A DNA stretch of 64,000 nucleotides from contig NC_051130.1 in assembly GCF_014839805.1 (NCBI RefSeq), forward strand, positions 8,246,001-8,310,000. The letters run 5' to 3'. This DNA comes from Manduca sexta (taxonomy: Eukaryota > Arthropoda > Insecta > Lepidoptera > Sphingidae). Every line of letters starts with the position of its first letter. Within the stretch, counting starts at the first letter, position 1. Positions 23,026 through 33,874 of the stretch are shown piece by piece. Both the position numbers and the translations under genes were made by a program. Below the pieces are notes generated by a model. It ran no database searches, was not told the DNA's origin, and saw only the letters and a program-made list of their open reading frames with translations.

Positions 23026-23506
23026 GTAATGAAATGAAATGATTTATTTGAATCTGTAAAATGTTATACATTATTTAGATTCCGTCAATATTAACTCTAC
23101 CACCAGTTCGGAAAGCATTTTCACCAGAGAAGAACGGGCAAGAAACTCTGGTGTTGCTCTTTTCAATCAGTGTAGGGCAAAGACTACAGTACATGATAAA
23201 GTAAGAAGAAAAAAAACAAAAAAAGTTTAGAGCAGTTCATTTATAGACTCGTGAAATAAGGAATAAATTAATTTAATTTTTTATATGACTGCACAACCCT
23301 CTCAGGAATCATGAAATTTCTCTATTATCCTTATAATTATTTCCTCCCAGTACCTCTAGCAATTAGAAATTAGAAATGTAAGCGAAATGAGCAGAACAGT
23401 CCACACAAGCAGCACCCGTTCACGAGTATGACGCATGTGCCAGCCATCGGCCTCCTCAACCATATTGTAGGGAAGTGGCCGACCCGTCACACGACGCCGC
23501 CGCAAT
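23026..23506 (-). mobile_element. 5'-truncated LINE 3' end nested in family X
   Basis: This 481-bp insertion is on the minus strand. Read 5'-3' it passes GAGTTTCTTGCCCGTTCTTC and CCGAACTGGTGGTAGAGTTA, known from lepidopteran LINE 3' UTRs, and ends in an ATTTC-type tandem tail (AAATCATTTCATTTCATTAC). The split host sequence carries TAAT on both sides (23022-23025 and 23507-23510), a plausible short TSD. An open frame of about 49 codons (23356-23504) could be the ORF end, with a hydrophobic segment LLVWTVLLISLTFLI; I do not recognise it. Confidence 0.7.
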
Positions 23507-23680
23507 TAATAAGACTTAACATCTCATGTCTCATGATGACGAGCGCAGTGGAATACCAAACAATACTTTTTAATTCAAGGTGTTGGATGGTGTTTTTACT
23601 GTTTATGGGCGGTCGTATCAGTAACCATCAGGCGAACGGCAAGCTAATCTCGTCATTCAAAGCAATAAAAAAAATATAAT
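23507..23680 (+). mobile_element. retroposon family X, 3' part (interrupted copy)
   Basis: TAATAAGACTTAACATCTCA, GAGCGCAGTGGAATACC, TTATGGGCGGTCGTATC, CATCAGGCGAACGGCAAGC and TCATTCAAAGCAATAAAAA lead to the A-rich 3' end. It completes the copy that starts at 22891. The short plus-strand frames overlapping it are artefacts. Confidence 0.8.
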
Positions 23681-24070
23681 AGAAACAATTTATATATGTT
23701 TTAGCTGAATTCCAAAACTAATAAATAGACCTAAATCACATTTTATAACAAATTATTTTTAGAATTCAATTAACCGACAAACTATTTTAGACTGCTGGTT
23801 TGAGTAGGGTCAGCAAAGACTAATTAAATCTTACTAACTACAAATTGATCTTTATCAACACAATCACAATGTTACTTAATGTTGACAATAACTCCATATT
23901 GCGACCTTTGTAAGGCAATTAAAGTTCGGCTAAGTTACTTGGTTATTGCTATCCGAATGATAAATTTTGTAACCGAAATGTATTGTAGTTGAAATTGTAG
24001 GTTTATGTTCGTGACTTAATGTAGGCCGCGGAATTTCAGAAGAAGCTATGTGTAATAAATCAACTAACAT

Positions 24071-24187
24071 ATGACGTTAGCACGATTTCTATAATGACAT
24101 TATGTAATTTAATTACATCAAACCATCCATGATGTTAGCGCCAACAATCATTAATAGGGTTATGGAATTTAACTACATCGAATCCTA
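24071..24187. repeat. diverged tandem duplication, period 58 bp
   Basis: ATGACGTTAGC... TATGTAATTTAATTACATCA is followed 58 bp later by ATGATGTTAGC... TATGGAATTTAACTACATCG. The first copy contains a palindromic TGTAATTTAATTACA. The copies have several mismatches, so the duplication is old. Confidence 0.6.
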
Positions 24188-26773
24188 CTAGTAACTACAT
24201 ATGTCAAGGTCTCTGTCATTTCTAATATAAATTTATCAGAACTAAGAGTAACATTACTTCAACTATAACTCGAACGAAAACTCCCAACGAAAATACATCA
24301 AAGTGTACCCTATTGAAATTGCTTTAAACTGTTTTTACATTGAAACCAACTTTTAAAAATATGGTCTTCCACTGTGAAATCATAGCAGATATGTCTGATA
24401 AACACGAAATTTGCTTCACCACACTGATTATTTTAAAATTGTAAGTATATGATTTTACGTACCTAGTTATTTCTAGAACATCTCTCCGGTCTGAAACTTA
24501 TCAACAATTACGCACGTTATCAATATAATAGGCAGACGTAACATCAGTTAATATTGAAATAGATTTACAATCTGAACACTTCTATTTTCGTGAATACCTT
24601 CACAATACGAAAACCATTAAAAACAAAACGGTGTCCAATCAAGGCGCACATAATGCCGATGAAGCCGCTATTTGCAAAATAATCTCAGATATAGTCGCCA
24701 CTCGGAGCGAAGGGACCGATTATTTTCAATCGGAGATCTTCGCGGGAGGAAATATTCACTCCGTTCAATCTCTCCCTCGGCTTGTCTCCCTCATTCTTCC
24801 ATACCACATTGTCAGTGCTATGAAAAATATTCAGAATGGCAGCTAAAACATGGCTGCTATCTTCATTGGTATTGTGAGGGATTTTATCGGCTAATCTTTT
24901 TTAGATATGAACCCAGTTACAGAATTTAATAAAATTTGATTTTATTGTAGTACTAATTTTCATTTCTTTTGTTTCAGGTATTACTTCAAGCTATACGACT
25001 ATATAATAAATCAAACGCAAATAGAAGAAAATTTGAAAGTAAAGAAGAAATGAACAAAACACATCTTACTTATACAATACTTAGACAAGACGGTATAACG
25101 AACGAAAGAGTTTTTAAAGAATAAACCTAATTAGATCCATTCGAGGAAATTTAAACAGAATTAAAGTATATTTTCTCTTTAAAGTCACGTTTACGGGTAG
25201 GTAACTCGTTTTTAAACTTTGTAAAATTTTTCATTCTCTCGGACGCGCCATGAGTTCAGGTTATCTTATTCACCACTCGGTTTGTGTTTATTTTTTCTTT
25301 TCTTAATTTTTTCGCTTCGTAATTTTTTGCCGTCGCTAACGATGGTGAATTTGGAATTGCAAATGCCTTTAATTGCCCGACAAAAGTTGCCGTTCACACT
25401 TAGCGCGCGGACTGATTGTTAAAATATTTATCGCTGCCAAAAACCAGAATAATTACGCTTTCGCTTTCAAATAATCACAGTCATCAACTAATCTGAATTT
25501 CTTATTCTGTTTGTTGAACGTTTGACTTTAATTAGAGAGCGCGACACAACCCGATACATCTTTATTGAAATTGCAATATGAATTATTCGTTCTACCAACA
25601 AGCACGCTGATGCAAAACAACTGTACTTAAAGTCACTCGCAGCGACTAAAGAGACGCTGAATATTCCGAACCCTCCCTTAAGAACTCGTCGGAATTCATC
25701 AGTGTTACTTGTTTTAAAATATCGTTGAATTTGTGCCCCCTTCATCAAATGGCGCAGTAAAGTAAATACAATAAACGTTGTGGACCATCTTCTACAAATT
25801 GTGATAAATCGATTTTGTTAGCGTAGATTTATACGATTCTGATTTAGTTGGAAGCTTTAGTTTTCATACGCAAGTTATTAGTAAACTAACTGTATGGTTT
25901 ACAACTTGTTCCATTTCCTAAATCATATCCATTTAGTTCATTGTTAATATTTATCCAAAAAATATTGAAACTTATTTCCACGCCGTTGCTGACGGGTAAA
26001 TTATAATTCTTTTTGCAAAATATATATTACAATATACATACCGGGAATTCCATTACTTAACCATATTTTAGATAGCTCGAATATTAATCGAATGACCTTC
26101 GTCAATTTAAGTTTGCTGTAACTAGACAATTGAAGCGATCAAAGCAAAAATGGGCTAAAATTAACGCGATCCTTTGATTTATTTGATTGTACATTTCTTT
26201 AATATAGCAACACCGCCTACAAACTGTCAGCGGCACTTTTGTATTTAAGTTCCAGCATTCTTACAGTCATCGCCCCCTAAACCGGTTTAATCCAGTTTGA
26301 TTTATATCTTGGCTATGTCGGCCGACTGATTACTTCCTATGCATTAGCCTTGATGAATGTATTTGCATTAGAAATCCGAAGCTTAGCTACAGATCAGCCT
26401 CAATTGCCGATACAAATGTGTGTTCGGATTCGCGTTTACTGTCAATGTGTGACGAAAATATATCGCGTTTGGATTTTGAGGGTAAAAGCAATTTTGATAT
26501 AGTATGTTTAGGCAGGAAACAATAAGGTCGATGTTAAATTGTCGTAAATTGACTATAATATGCAAAAAAATATGTTATGACCAATAGTATTTTTATATGC
26601 TATTTTTTTTTATATTTCGGAATAAGTACCGTATAGCTCCACGTTCTATATTTAAATCATAACCAATCATTTGTCAAAGAACACAGTTCAATGACTAGCA
26701 ACTTGTACAGCATCTGAGCAAACATTTGGCCAAAGCCAGCTTCAAGTAACTTTCCTGTTAACAAAGCAAACAC

Positions 26774-27593
26774 TGACGTCATCGCGACAGATGGTGCGAC
26801 AGTGTTGCCAACTTAATCAATTGTTATTGGCCATCGACATATATGTGCCGATCAAGTGGAAACCGGCTGCCCGCATTGTCGAGGTTTGGGAATGACTCTC
26901 AATTTTTGCTAACCACGTTATAGTTAATGGACTTAATGACCCCATGGATCTGTGGCTTTGTACTTGATAATGTCAATCGATGGAATCCTTTTAGATAAAG
27001 CTACGGTAACAGATGCCACTAAAGTGACGTCATCTTGTTAACTTTAATACAATGCTGATGCGAATTTTGTAGGTCATAGTTACATTAAATTTTTTAGTTA
27101 TAATATTGATCATGTTAGATTTTATTTACCCGGAACACAGTTTTAGGCAGTTGTTAACTATTATATTGAAACGTAAAATAATATTAAGGGTCTGTTTCAT
27201 AAATTTCAAGTGCATTTTATGGGAGAGTTATCGTATTAAACAAATGTGGATAGTACTTATTTTATTTGAGAGCATAGATTGAAGTGTGACTTTTGTATTA
27301 AGTCGGGTTATAGATTTATGTGACGAGTAGCATTTACTCAGAAGTTGTGAACCAGGCCCTTAACCTTGTTAATTAAAAATAATCATTATCACATATGTAT
27401 TTAGTTCTATATTACAACTCCTCAAATAATTTTTAAGTAAAATTCTCAGTTGTTGGACTAAAATAAATTGCTTACGAAAACGTGAAGCGAGAAATAAAAA
27501 GTATACTATAATAGAATCAAGAGTCGCGTAATTAATGGAGATGTCCAGCGGGCGAATAACGAATGCCTAAGCTTTGTACTATGACGTCATAGT
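26774..27593. promoter_or_regulatory. cluster of three CRE palindromes
   Basis: TGACGTCA, the full CREB/ATF half-site palindrome, occurs at 26774-26781, 27025-27032 and 27582-27589. The last sits inside a perfect 16-bp palindrome, ACTATGACGTCATAGT (27578-27593). By base composition about one such 8-mer would be expected in the whole window. Regulation is inferred; no transcription unit can be attached. Confidence 0.3.
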
Positions 27594-28885
27594 TCTGAGT
27601 GGACACTTGCAATAGTTTTTTGCGGTTGTAATATTGTATATTGTAAATGTTTATTTACTTTCTAAATGCGTTTATATATGTTAAAGCTATATTCAAACTA
27701 CAGCCTACCGACTATTTGTAAGTGGCCATAATTTTTTATATATTACCAAACTAAAGAAAATTTCCCGAGATCAGTTGAGTTGTAATAAATGATTCCATTA
27801 ATTGTGAATACTTTTATATACATAAACCATTCAATTTTAATTTAAGTTGTGGCCTAAGGCATTTTAGAGACGAGGCCGTAAAATGTTGAGTACAACTGAT
27901 TAAAAATGTCAGTTTAAATAACTGTAACGTACGTACTTCAAGTGGTAAGAGAGACTATAGCGTATACAATGTCCCAATTATTACTGAATCAGTGGCGATT
28001 ACTTTGTGAGCCGGTTGATTACCTTAGCTGACCAAGCTACATGATTGGGTAATCCAATTTGGTCCCACTGTGCATGTCTACTGGAAATTAAACCAATTGA
28101 ATTTTTGGATTTTATAAAATTAATTTTAAAATAGTCAATGAGGCTTTTTTATTATTTTATATTTATTATGATTATTTATGAAATATATTCATTATTTTTT
28201 TTTTATGAGATTACTTTATTTAATTGTATAGCATATTGGCCGTATAGATTTTGTTAATATGTATCAACCAAAGAAAACCATAAATAGCACGTCTTGCATT
28301 AATATTAATTCTTAATTTAAACATGAATTTCACTATCAAAAATACGTCAAGTGAAAAAAAAGACTATATTTATTTTATTTTTCTAAATTCTCCGTACTTT
28401 TACGGCACCTATTCCCTCCTTTTCTTTTGCGGTACATAAGCTTTGTTATACTATATTCAAATAATTCAAAGACTAAAAAAATTCAAAGAAATCATTGCCT
28501 TTATTGTCAAGAATTGAAACTAAACTTGACAACGTTTACAAGAAAAATCAGATAGCCTCCTTCTAAAAATATTTGTTATTAATTTCCGAATAAAAGTTCA
28601 TGAAATATCTCATTAACTTAGTTTATCAAAGGGCCTCCACAGAACCAATATAAAGACAAAAGTAAAAGTTTTTACGTTCTATATAAGTTGGTTTTATATT
28701 AAAAAGAAATTTCGGAAATACATTTGTTTATTTTAATTCTCATAAAATTGTTTTTAAATATTTAATATATGTGTTATTATATGTCCCACTGCTGGGCTCG
28801 AGCCACCTCTACTCAACAAGAATTTACTACTCATAATTCCTTATAGTCCAAAACATAAATTAAATATAGAATATTATTACCTCCC

Positions 28886-29164
28886 ATGTTTGTTAAAAAT
28901 ATTAATTTCGTCACACCGGTTCCCAATCGCAATATTACGAAGACTATTTGCATGGGGAGTGACGAATCTGCGAAAGAAATCTCATACGACGATATTGATG
29001 TCGCTCCACGATATATCATAACGGATTCATTTGTTGACTTATTGCCCCATATTCCAACCGCAACGAGTTTGAATCCTGCAATTTTGCGACGCGGAAGGTG
29101 GAGTTATAAAAATGTGTTGAAATTGCGAATATTTTCCCGACTCGGTATTACATTTGCGGATTAG
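28886..29164 (+). CDS. unidentified 92-codon ORF
   Basis: ATG at 28886 opens a frame to TAG at 29162-29164. The predicted peptide has balanced composition (MFVKNINFVTPVPNRN..., then an acidic SDESAKEISYDDID and a basic RRGRWSYKNVLKLR). It lies in a G+C-richer, CpG-bearing patch (28880-29270). No domain, signal peptide or neighbour helps identify it. A 62-codon frame on the opposite strand is also open, which weakens the coding argument; a conserved non-coding block would look the same. I have no preferred function. Confidence 0.25.
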   Translation: MFVKNINFVTPVPNRNITKTICMGSDESAKEISYDDIDVAPRYIITDSFVDLLPHIPTATSLNPAILRRGRWSYKNVLKLRIFSRLGITFAD

Positions 29165-30479
29165 TTATTACAGTCAGTGTACAAGGCGCGCGGCCGTATA
29201 CTACCGCGACAGTATCAGCATTTTATTCGCCTGTATTAGTCGCCCGTGAGTTAATTATTCGCAATCTATTCTACATTAGTCCAAACATGTTTGCTTTATG
29301 ATTAATAAAACAAAAACATTGTCGTTTCTCTTAAATTTATGTATGCTATATACATTGTTAATTAAAACAGATAATACGGTAGGACTACAAAACCCATTGT
29401 TGCTTAGTTATTTTTAATTTAAATTTCATTTTATATTTTTCAATCATACCGAAATACGTCCGGCGCACGCTCGGAAGACAATTAAGCTCTCGAATCTGTT
29501 CATTTCACGGCGTTGAACATTTCGATAAAAACGAATAAACTATATTAAACGTTGATAAAACAGTTGCCGTCAATAGATCATGGCAAATGATTCAGCTGAA
29601 ATTTGAACTGCATTTTACAATGTCCTATACTGTGAACTATATCGCCAACATTTTTAATATTGAATTTCTTCAGTTTCAGGTGAGTCTTGCCTCTTGGCGA
29701 AGGACTCCAAGGTACACAAGTATCAAATATAGGAATGGTTGTTGTATTATTACATTGATTTATCAAGTTTTATTTTCAGTTGTCAATTGGCTGAAAATTA
29801 TATTAATGCGTGTAAGTAATTTGTTTAAATTGGATTTCATTTATGTATGTTTCGTTTGAAACATATTTCGTTTGCTTTTAAGCAATCGTTGACGTGAAAT
29901 TTAATGAAATCCAACTTTGGAAGCCAAGTCAAACCAATCCAAATACTGAGCGTAGCTCAATTCTCTGTACGATCCAACGAAATTCACTTTCGGTTCCTTT
30001 AATTCTGTAATTTTATTTGCTGTTATTATTTTATTTGATGAAATCGCAACACATTCGCACGATCTCCTGGAAACTTTATATTATTTTTCGTTATGTTTGT
30101 TTCGCCTTAAATGTGTCACGTAGGTACCTACCTGTTATTTTTATCTCACTATTGGCTTGTTACTGTTTCTCTCTTCGCTTTATGTTTGCTGTATGTTATT
30201 GTTATACTAGTAAGTGTCATTGTCTGCATACTTATTATTTAACGCAGTTGCATCTATGTGTCCATGTAGTTAAATTGGTATTTTTTCTGTAGTTTTTATC
30301 ATGTTGAAAGTGTATGCTGTGAAGGCCGTGTCACCTATCTTCGAGATCACCACTACGTCATGTGTCAAAATAACTGTTCGCTTTCAGATCCTTCACCCTA
30401 TCACAATGCACTGTATACACAAGATTTAATTAAGCAGCGTAACCAAAACATTACCAACTACTAAAAATTTCATAAGTTT
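29165..30479. other. AT-rich DNA without a supported gene
   Basis: Two hydrophobic AT-rich plus frames (29587-29859 and 30017-30292, about 90 codons each) have the Phe/Tyr/Ile/Leu bias expected of T-rich non-coding DNA. No repeat family is recognised. A short G+C-rich stretch at 29185-29260 continues the patch beginning at 28880. Confidence 0.5.
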
Positions 30480-30790
30480 CTGAGCTCAGAGCTCAAAATA
30501 TTGATCGCGGCTCTCGCTCATTCATGCCGTCGTGTGACAAAGCTCGCCTCGCCTGAGTAGGGGTAAGCCACGCACACACGCAGCTACGCCAAAGCCGTTT
30601 TGTGATCGTCAGCTGACAACCGCGGGGCGGGGGCGGTACGTACAACGCATGCGTAAAGGCGTTTCAAGCGGTCACAGCGCTTTATTTCCGAGCCAAGTGC
30701 TAGACTAACAAGTTGCGGTTAAGGTTTGCCGCAATCGCTGGAGTTCAATCGGTCCCATTCAGGAAACAATCTGCGTAAAAGCGTCTTTAT
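30480..30790. promoter_or_regulatory. CpG-rich block with GC boxes, possible promoter
   Basis: This is among the most G+C- and CpG-rich stretches of the window. It has GGGGCGGGGGCGG (Sp1/KLF-type GC boxes) at 30624-30636, a CAGCTG E-box at 30610-30615 and ACGCATGCGT at 30644-30653. The stretch from 30640 to 30780 could be a 5' UTR, but no ATG ORF or donor site is convincing and the strand is unknown. If it is a promoter, the gene would lie outside or be spread over long introns. Confidence 0.3.
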
Positions 30791-31282
30791 ATGATTATTT
30801 TTGGATTGATCACTTTTTGCAGATAACTTGCTCTTTAAAGGGCACGTTTATAAGTATCAAAAGGTCTTACGAAAATAATTACCCTTCTTACATCATACAA
30901 ATTTAAAATGAACCTATTTTATTTTTGTATTACAAAAATTTAAGTATATTCTAAATAATAAATTATTTTTTGATAATTTACAATTACATAACACGTAACA
31001 AACTTTTAACTACACTCATGTTAGACTTACTTAGGTACGCCCTATCATCGAACCAAGAAATATACTACTAATAAAAAATTATAAAGTCTCATATAACTAA
31101 CAATACATATCAAACAAGGGGCTTATATACTATTACACTAAAATTAGTTAATCAATCCGTCCTGCAATCCAATAAATAGACTCAAACACGGTAGATAATA
31201 AACAATCATAAATTTATTTCCGTGACCCTACATATGCGCAGTTTTCGAGTGAGGTGACTTTTTAAGAGTTCGTTAATTTGGA

Positions 31283-31489
31283 GTGGCCGGCGCCCGGGCG
31301 AGTGCCGGGCCTCCAAATGAGCCAATCGCTTTAACCACTTTCCCTTCTATCGAAAAATGGTGCGCACTCATGAAATATTCCGATGGACACTTCATCGATG
31401 CTCAGCAGATTTTTAAGGATAAAACGTTGCGTTTCAACTTCATTTCAGGCATTATGATGATAAAAGTTAATATGTTTTTGCTTATCTAA
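31283..31489 (+). CDS. unidentified coding-like stretch
   Basis: A plus frame of about 68 codons, opening after TAA at about 31274 and without an early ATG, encodes NEPIALTTFPSIEKWCAL, then KYSDGHFIDAQQIFKDKTL. This composition looks like a real polypeptide. The first 30 bp are very GC-rich. It lies next to an opposite-strand decayed coding stretch, so both may belong to degraded elements or genes. No family is recognised. Confidence 0.2.
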   Translation: MAGARASAGPPNEPIALTTFPSIEKWCALMKYSDGHFIDAQQIFKDKTLRFNFISGIMMIKVNMFLLI

Positions 31490-31504
31490 CAACAATGCAT
31501 TTTT

Positions 31505-31965
31505 TCAATCATTTATCTTATCTATGTCGTGATTGTGAAATTCAATGTCTGCTCCTTTGTTGCAACTTTTACTTCTTTTAATTACTAGACTATCTACTTC
31601 ACTATCTCTTAGTTTTGTCACATTCTCATTTCTAAATCATTTGTCATTGAGGCGTGTTTCCTCATAAACAGCTTAAATCTACACTTTAATATTATTATTT
31701 CTTCCATCCTCAATATAATCTTCCAATTTCATAAACATAACTTGATTGCAATTCTACTGAGAGCTATATCTGGAAATCATGTTGAAGCCGGAGCTAGTTC
31801 AATACGAGGAACTTTGACTTTACCAACTGCTGCCACATCAAAACCTAGTTTGGCATCTTGCAAATTCTCTTTGTTCATTACTCTCCAGTCCTTCCTATCT
31901 CCAATTTCTATCCGGCCAGATATCTTATCATTGGTTGAATAAATAGTCCGCCATTTTGTGTTGCA
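31505..31965 (-). pseudogene. decayed coding region, unidentified
   Basis: On the minus strand 63 codons are open from an acceptor-like AAATCTTAG|TGC boundary at 31965 to TGA at 31777-31779. The composition is strongly protein-like (KISGRIEIGDRKDWRVMNK, then GFDVAAVGKVKVPRIELAP). After the TGA a second coding-like stretch begins with ATG at 31730-31732 in another frame (MKLEDYIEDGRNNNIKV). It is broken by TAG, TAA and TGA, yet continues in the same frame with acidic/basic segments (VTKLRDSEVDSLVIKRSK, then CNKGADIEFHN) to 31505. Frame change plus stops indicate an old pseudogene or transposon ORF. The plus strand is also open over part of it, with the Ser/Leu/Pro bias of an antisense frame. 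I cannot name the parent protein. Confidence 0.45.
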
Positions 31966-32089
31966 CTAAGATTTAAAAGCCAGCACACCTCAGATTAGGT
32001 TGTTCACTTTAGATTCTTTGTATTCGCTACACCTTTTTATGATATTAAATAAACGGTCCAACAGGGCCATCGAAACGGTCAATAAATTT

Positions 32090-32300
32090 TTACTTTTCAC
32101 GCCGATGTAAAACTGTCGATCGGCATTAGGGTTGTAACGTAGAACGCTCCGGCCTGTTGGCCCCGTCTGATGGGCTTTAAGCATCCGTTTAATTAAAAAA
32201 GGCCGTGATTTAATTGGAAAAGTATTCATTTACAGACTCTTTTGTTTGGTTGTTTCGTTGTGATTTATATTTCGCGCGGATTTTGGGATCACCGAATGAA
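32090..32300. promoter_or_regulatory. G+C-rich patch with homeodomain-type sites
   Basis: CGCTCCGGCCTGTTGGCCCC is followed by TTTAATTA and GATTTAATTGG, homeodomain-type core sites. The short minus frames here are not convincing. Enhancer function is only inferred. Confidence 0.18.
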
Positions 32301-32699
32301 ACGAAGTGGCACTTGTTTACTTTTTCGAACAATTATGCAAATTGTCACGCTGACGTGTGTACTTGAAAATAATATCGTTTGCAGGTCGTCTGCTGAAATA
32401 TATTTTAATTAATTGTACTGGTGTACTGTGTTTTTTCACGCGAAAGCCATTTTGTGCTTCTATACATATATGATCCAATGATATGTCAAAGTCAAGTATT
32501 TTTTTATTTTGCATACGATTCACTTTATTAGACCTTTCAAATGAATTGTACTTAACTGGTACATACCTTTATATGCCTCTGCGACATCCGCGTAAATCCG
32601 AACCGCCCCTTAACGCTCAATAACTATAGCCTGTGTAAAATGATATCCGATGCTTAAAAATAAATTACACTTGCACATAAGTAGGAATGAATCATCTTC

Positions 32700-32940
32700 A
32701 GATACTATTAAGTACACTCTCGAAAAATGTTATCCGAAAATCACCTGCCACGCAAGCAGGCGGTCCACTTATGCAAAGGCCTAAAAGTAATAAATAAAGC
32801 CTCGGTGTCGGCCATATTTCAGAAGTTCCGTTCAGGCGACAGCGACAAAATATCTGCAAGTCTAATGCCCCCATAGAGTTGGGGTGCGGGAGGCCATGCA
32901 TTACAAATGCAGCGAAACTAGTCTCAGACGCATGCTATTA
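32700..32940. promoter_or_regulatory. G+C-rich patch, possible conserved element
   Basis: The patch contains CCTGCCACGCAAGCAGGC (a CCTGC...GCAGG inverted pair), GGTGTCGGCCATATTTC and GGGGTGCGGGAGGCC, between AT-rich flanks. No known repeat or domain is seen. Confidence 0.18.
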
Positions 32941-33439
32941 TCGTCTGGATTATGCCGGCTAATATTCCGCCTTTGTGAATAAATAAATGGATCTGTTATG
33001 TACATTAACGTGAAATGGACTAGGATGTGTTTAAGTCGGCTTTCGTGTAATTAAAGTTTAATGTGCCGCGTCCTTTCCTACGCTAAGGGTAACTGCTTGT
33101 TTTGGATTCACATATTTAATTGTGTTATTATATTAATTGTGGACCTTAAAGTTGTTTCTAAACCCTATAGTTATCGTGGTATTAATAGAAAATCGGTTCT
33201 TAAAAAATGTCTTATAAAATATGCAAAATAAGAACATTCTAGATCCTCTTTACATTTTATAAATAACTTCTATAATGAGTCATATAAAATGAAAGATAAA
33301 GAATGCATTAAATACAATATTAATATAACACAAAACAACAGTATCCATTACGAAACGATCAACCACCAAAACTACAGAAAATACATATTCATCCAAACAT
33401 ACTTTTAAAACATTTCACATTTTTTAGATTGGTAACAAA

Positions 33440-33580
33440 GCTTTCAGGCGAGTGTAGTTTGAAAACAGCCCGCGGCTCACTTTGTCCAAGGAGTGGACAT
33501 GTGGACAACGGCCGCAAGCCGCTGCAGCGCTGTACAGCGCTACACGCCGCACCGCCTCAGGTGCTCTAAGTGAAAATCTG
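33440..33580. promoter_or_regulatory. GC-rich block
   Basis: Short self-complementary words (GCGCTGTACAGCGC at 33526-33539, a perfect palindrome) and CCGCAAGCCGCTGCAGCGC lie in a 140-bp GC-rich patch. Its origin is unknown; it could be regulatory DNA or a repeat fragment. Confidence 0.2.
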
Positions 33581-33708
33581 TGTATGCACAAATACTTCAC
33601 GTAATTGTTAGTTTAGTTTGATATATGTTAAAAATGTGTAATGGCTTAACATTTAAATATTACAGTTGTGAATTTTACTGGAATATTGTCGAAATTATAA
33701 GGATGAGT

Positions 33709-33874
33709 TTATATACCAGTGGTGAAGTGCGAAATTTTACAAAAGGTAACACGGACAAAAAAATTTGTCTTAGTTCGCGACCAATGTAGCAGAAAACATA
33801 GACTAAGACAAAAGTAAATAAAAAGAAAGCCGGTAGGAATTGGATTGTATGGACACTTCGCTACTGTTATATAC
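33709..33874. mobile_element. hAT-type MITE, 150 bp, with 8-bp TSD
   Basis: The element (33717-33866) begins CAGTGGTGAAGTG and ends CACTTCGCTACTG, imperfect 13-bp terminal inverted repeats (11 of 13 match). It is flanked by exact 8-bp direct repeats TTATATAC at 33709-33716 and 33867-33874. CAGNG ends and an 8-bp TSD are hallmarks of the hAT superfamily. The interior has a second inverted pair, TGTCTTAGT...ACTAAGACA, and no ORF, so the element is non-autonomous. I recognise it as a recurrent lepidopteran repeat. Confidence 0.88.

Larger units (their letters stand above)
23681..28885. other. long unique AT-rich stretch, no supported gene
   Basis: This is the longest repeat-poor segment. Patches of higher G+C at 24620-24800 and 25230-25430 contain homeodomain-type TTTAATTG words, and the patch at 26770-26960 has a CRE site. 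Overlapping plus frames at 24631-24929 (71-85 codons) and a minus frame at 25488-25748 have no recognisable motif and are not called genes. Confidence 0.55.

Noticed and set aside
23428..23679. 83-codon plus frame
   Set aside because: It spans the junction of the nested LINE insert and family X, so it is a chance frame.
29587..30292. Hydrophobic 90-codon frames resembling membrane proteins
   Set aside because: Phe/Leu/Tyr/Ile bias is what T-rich non-coding DNA gives; no splice, start or family evidence.
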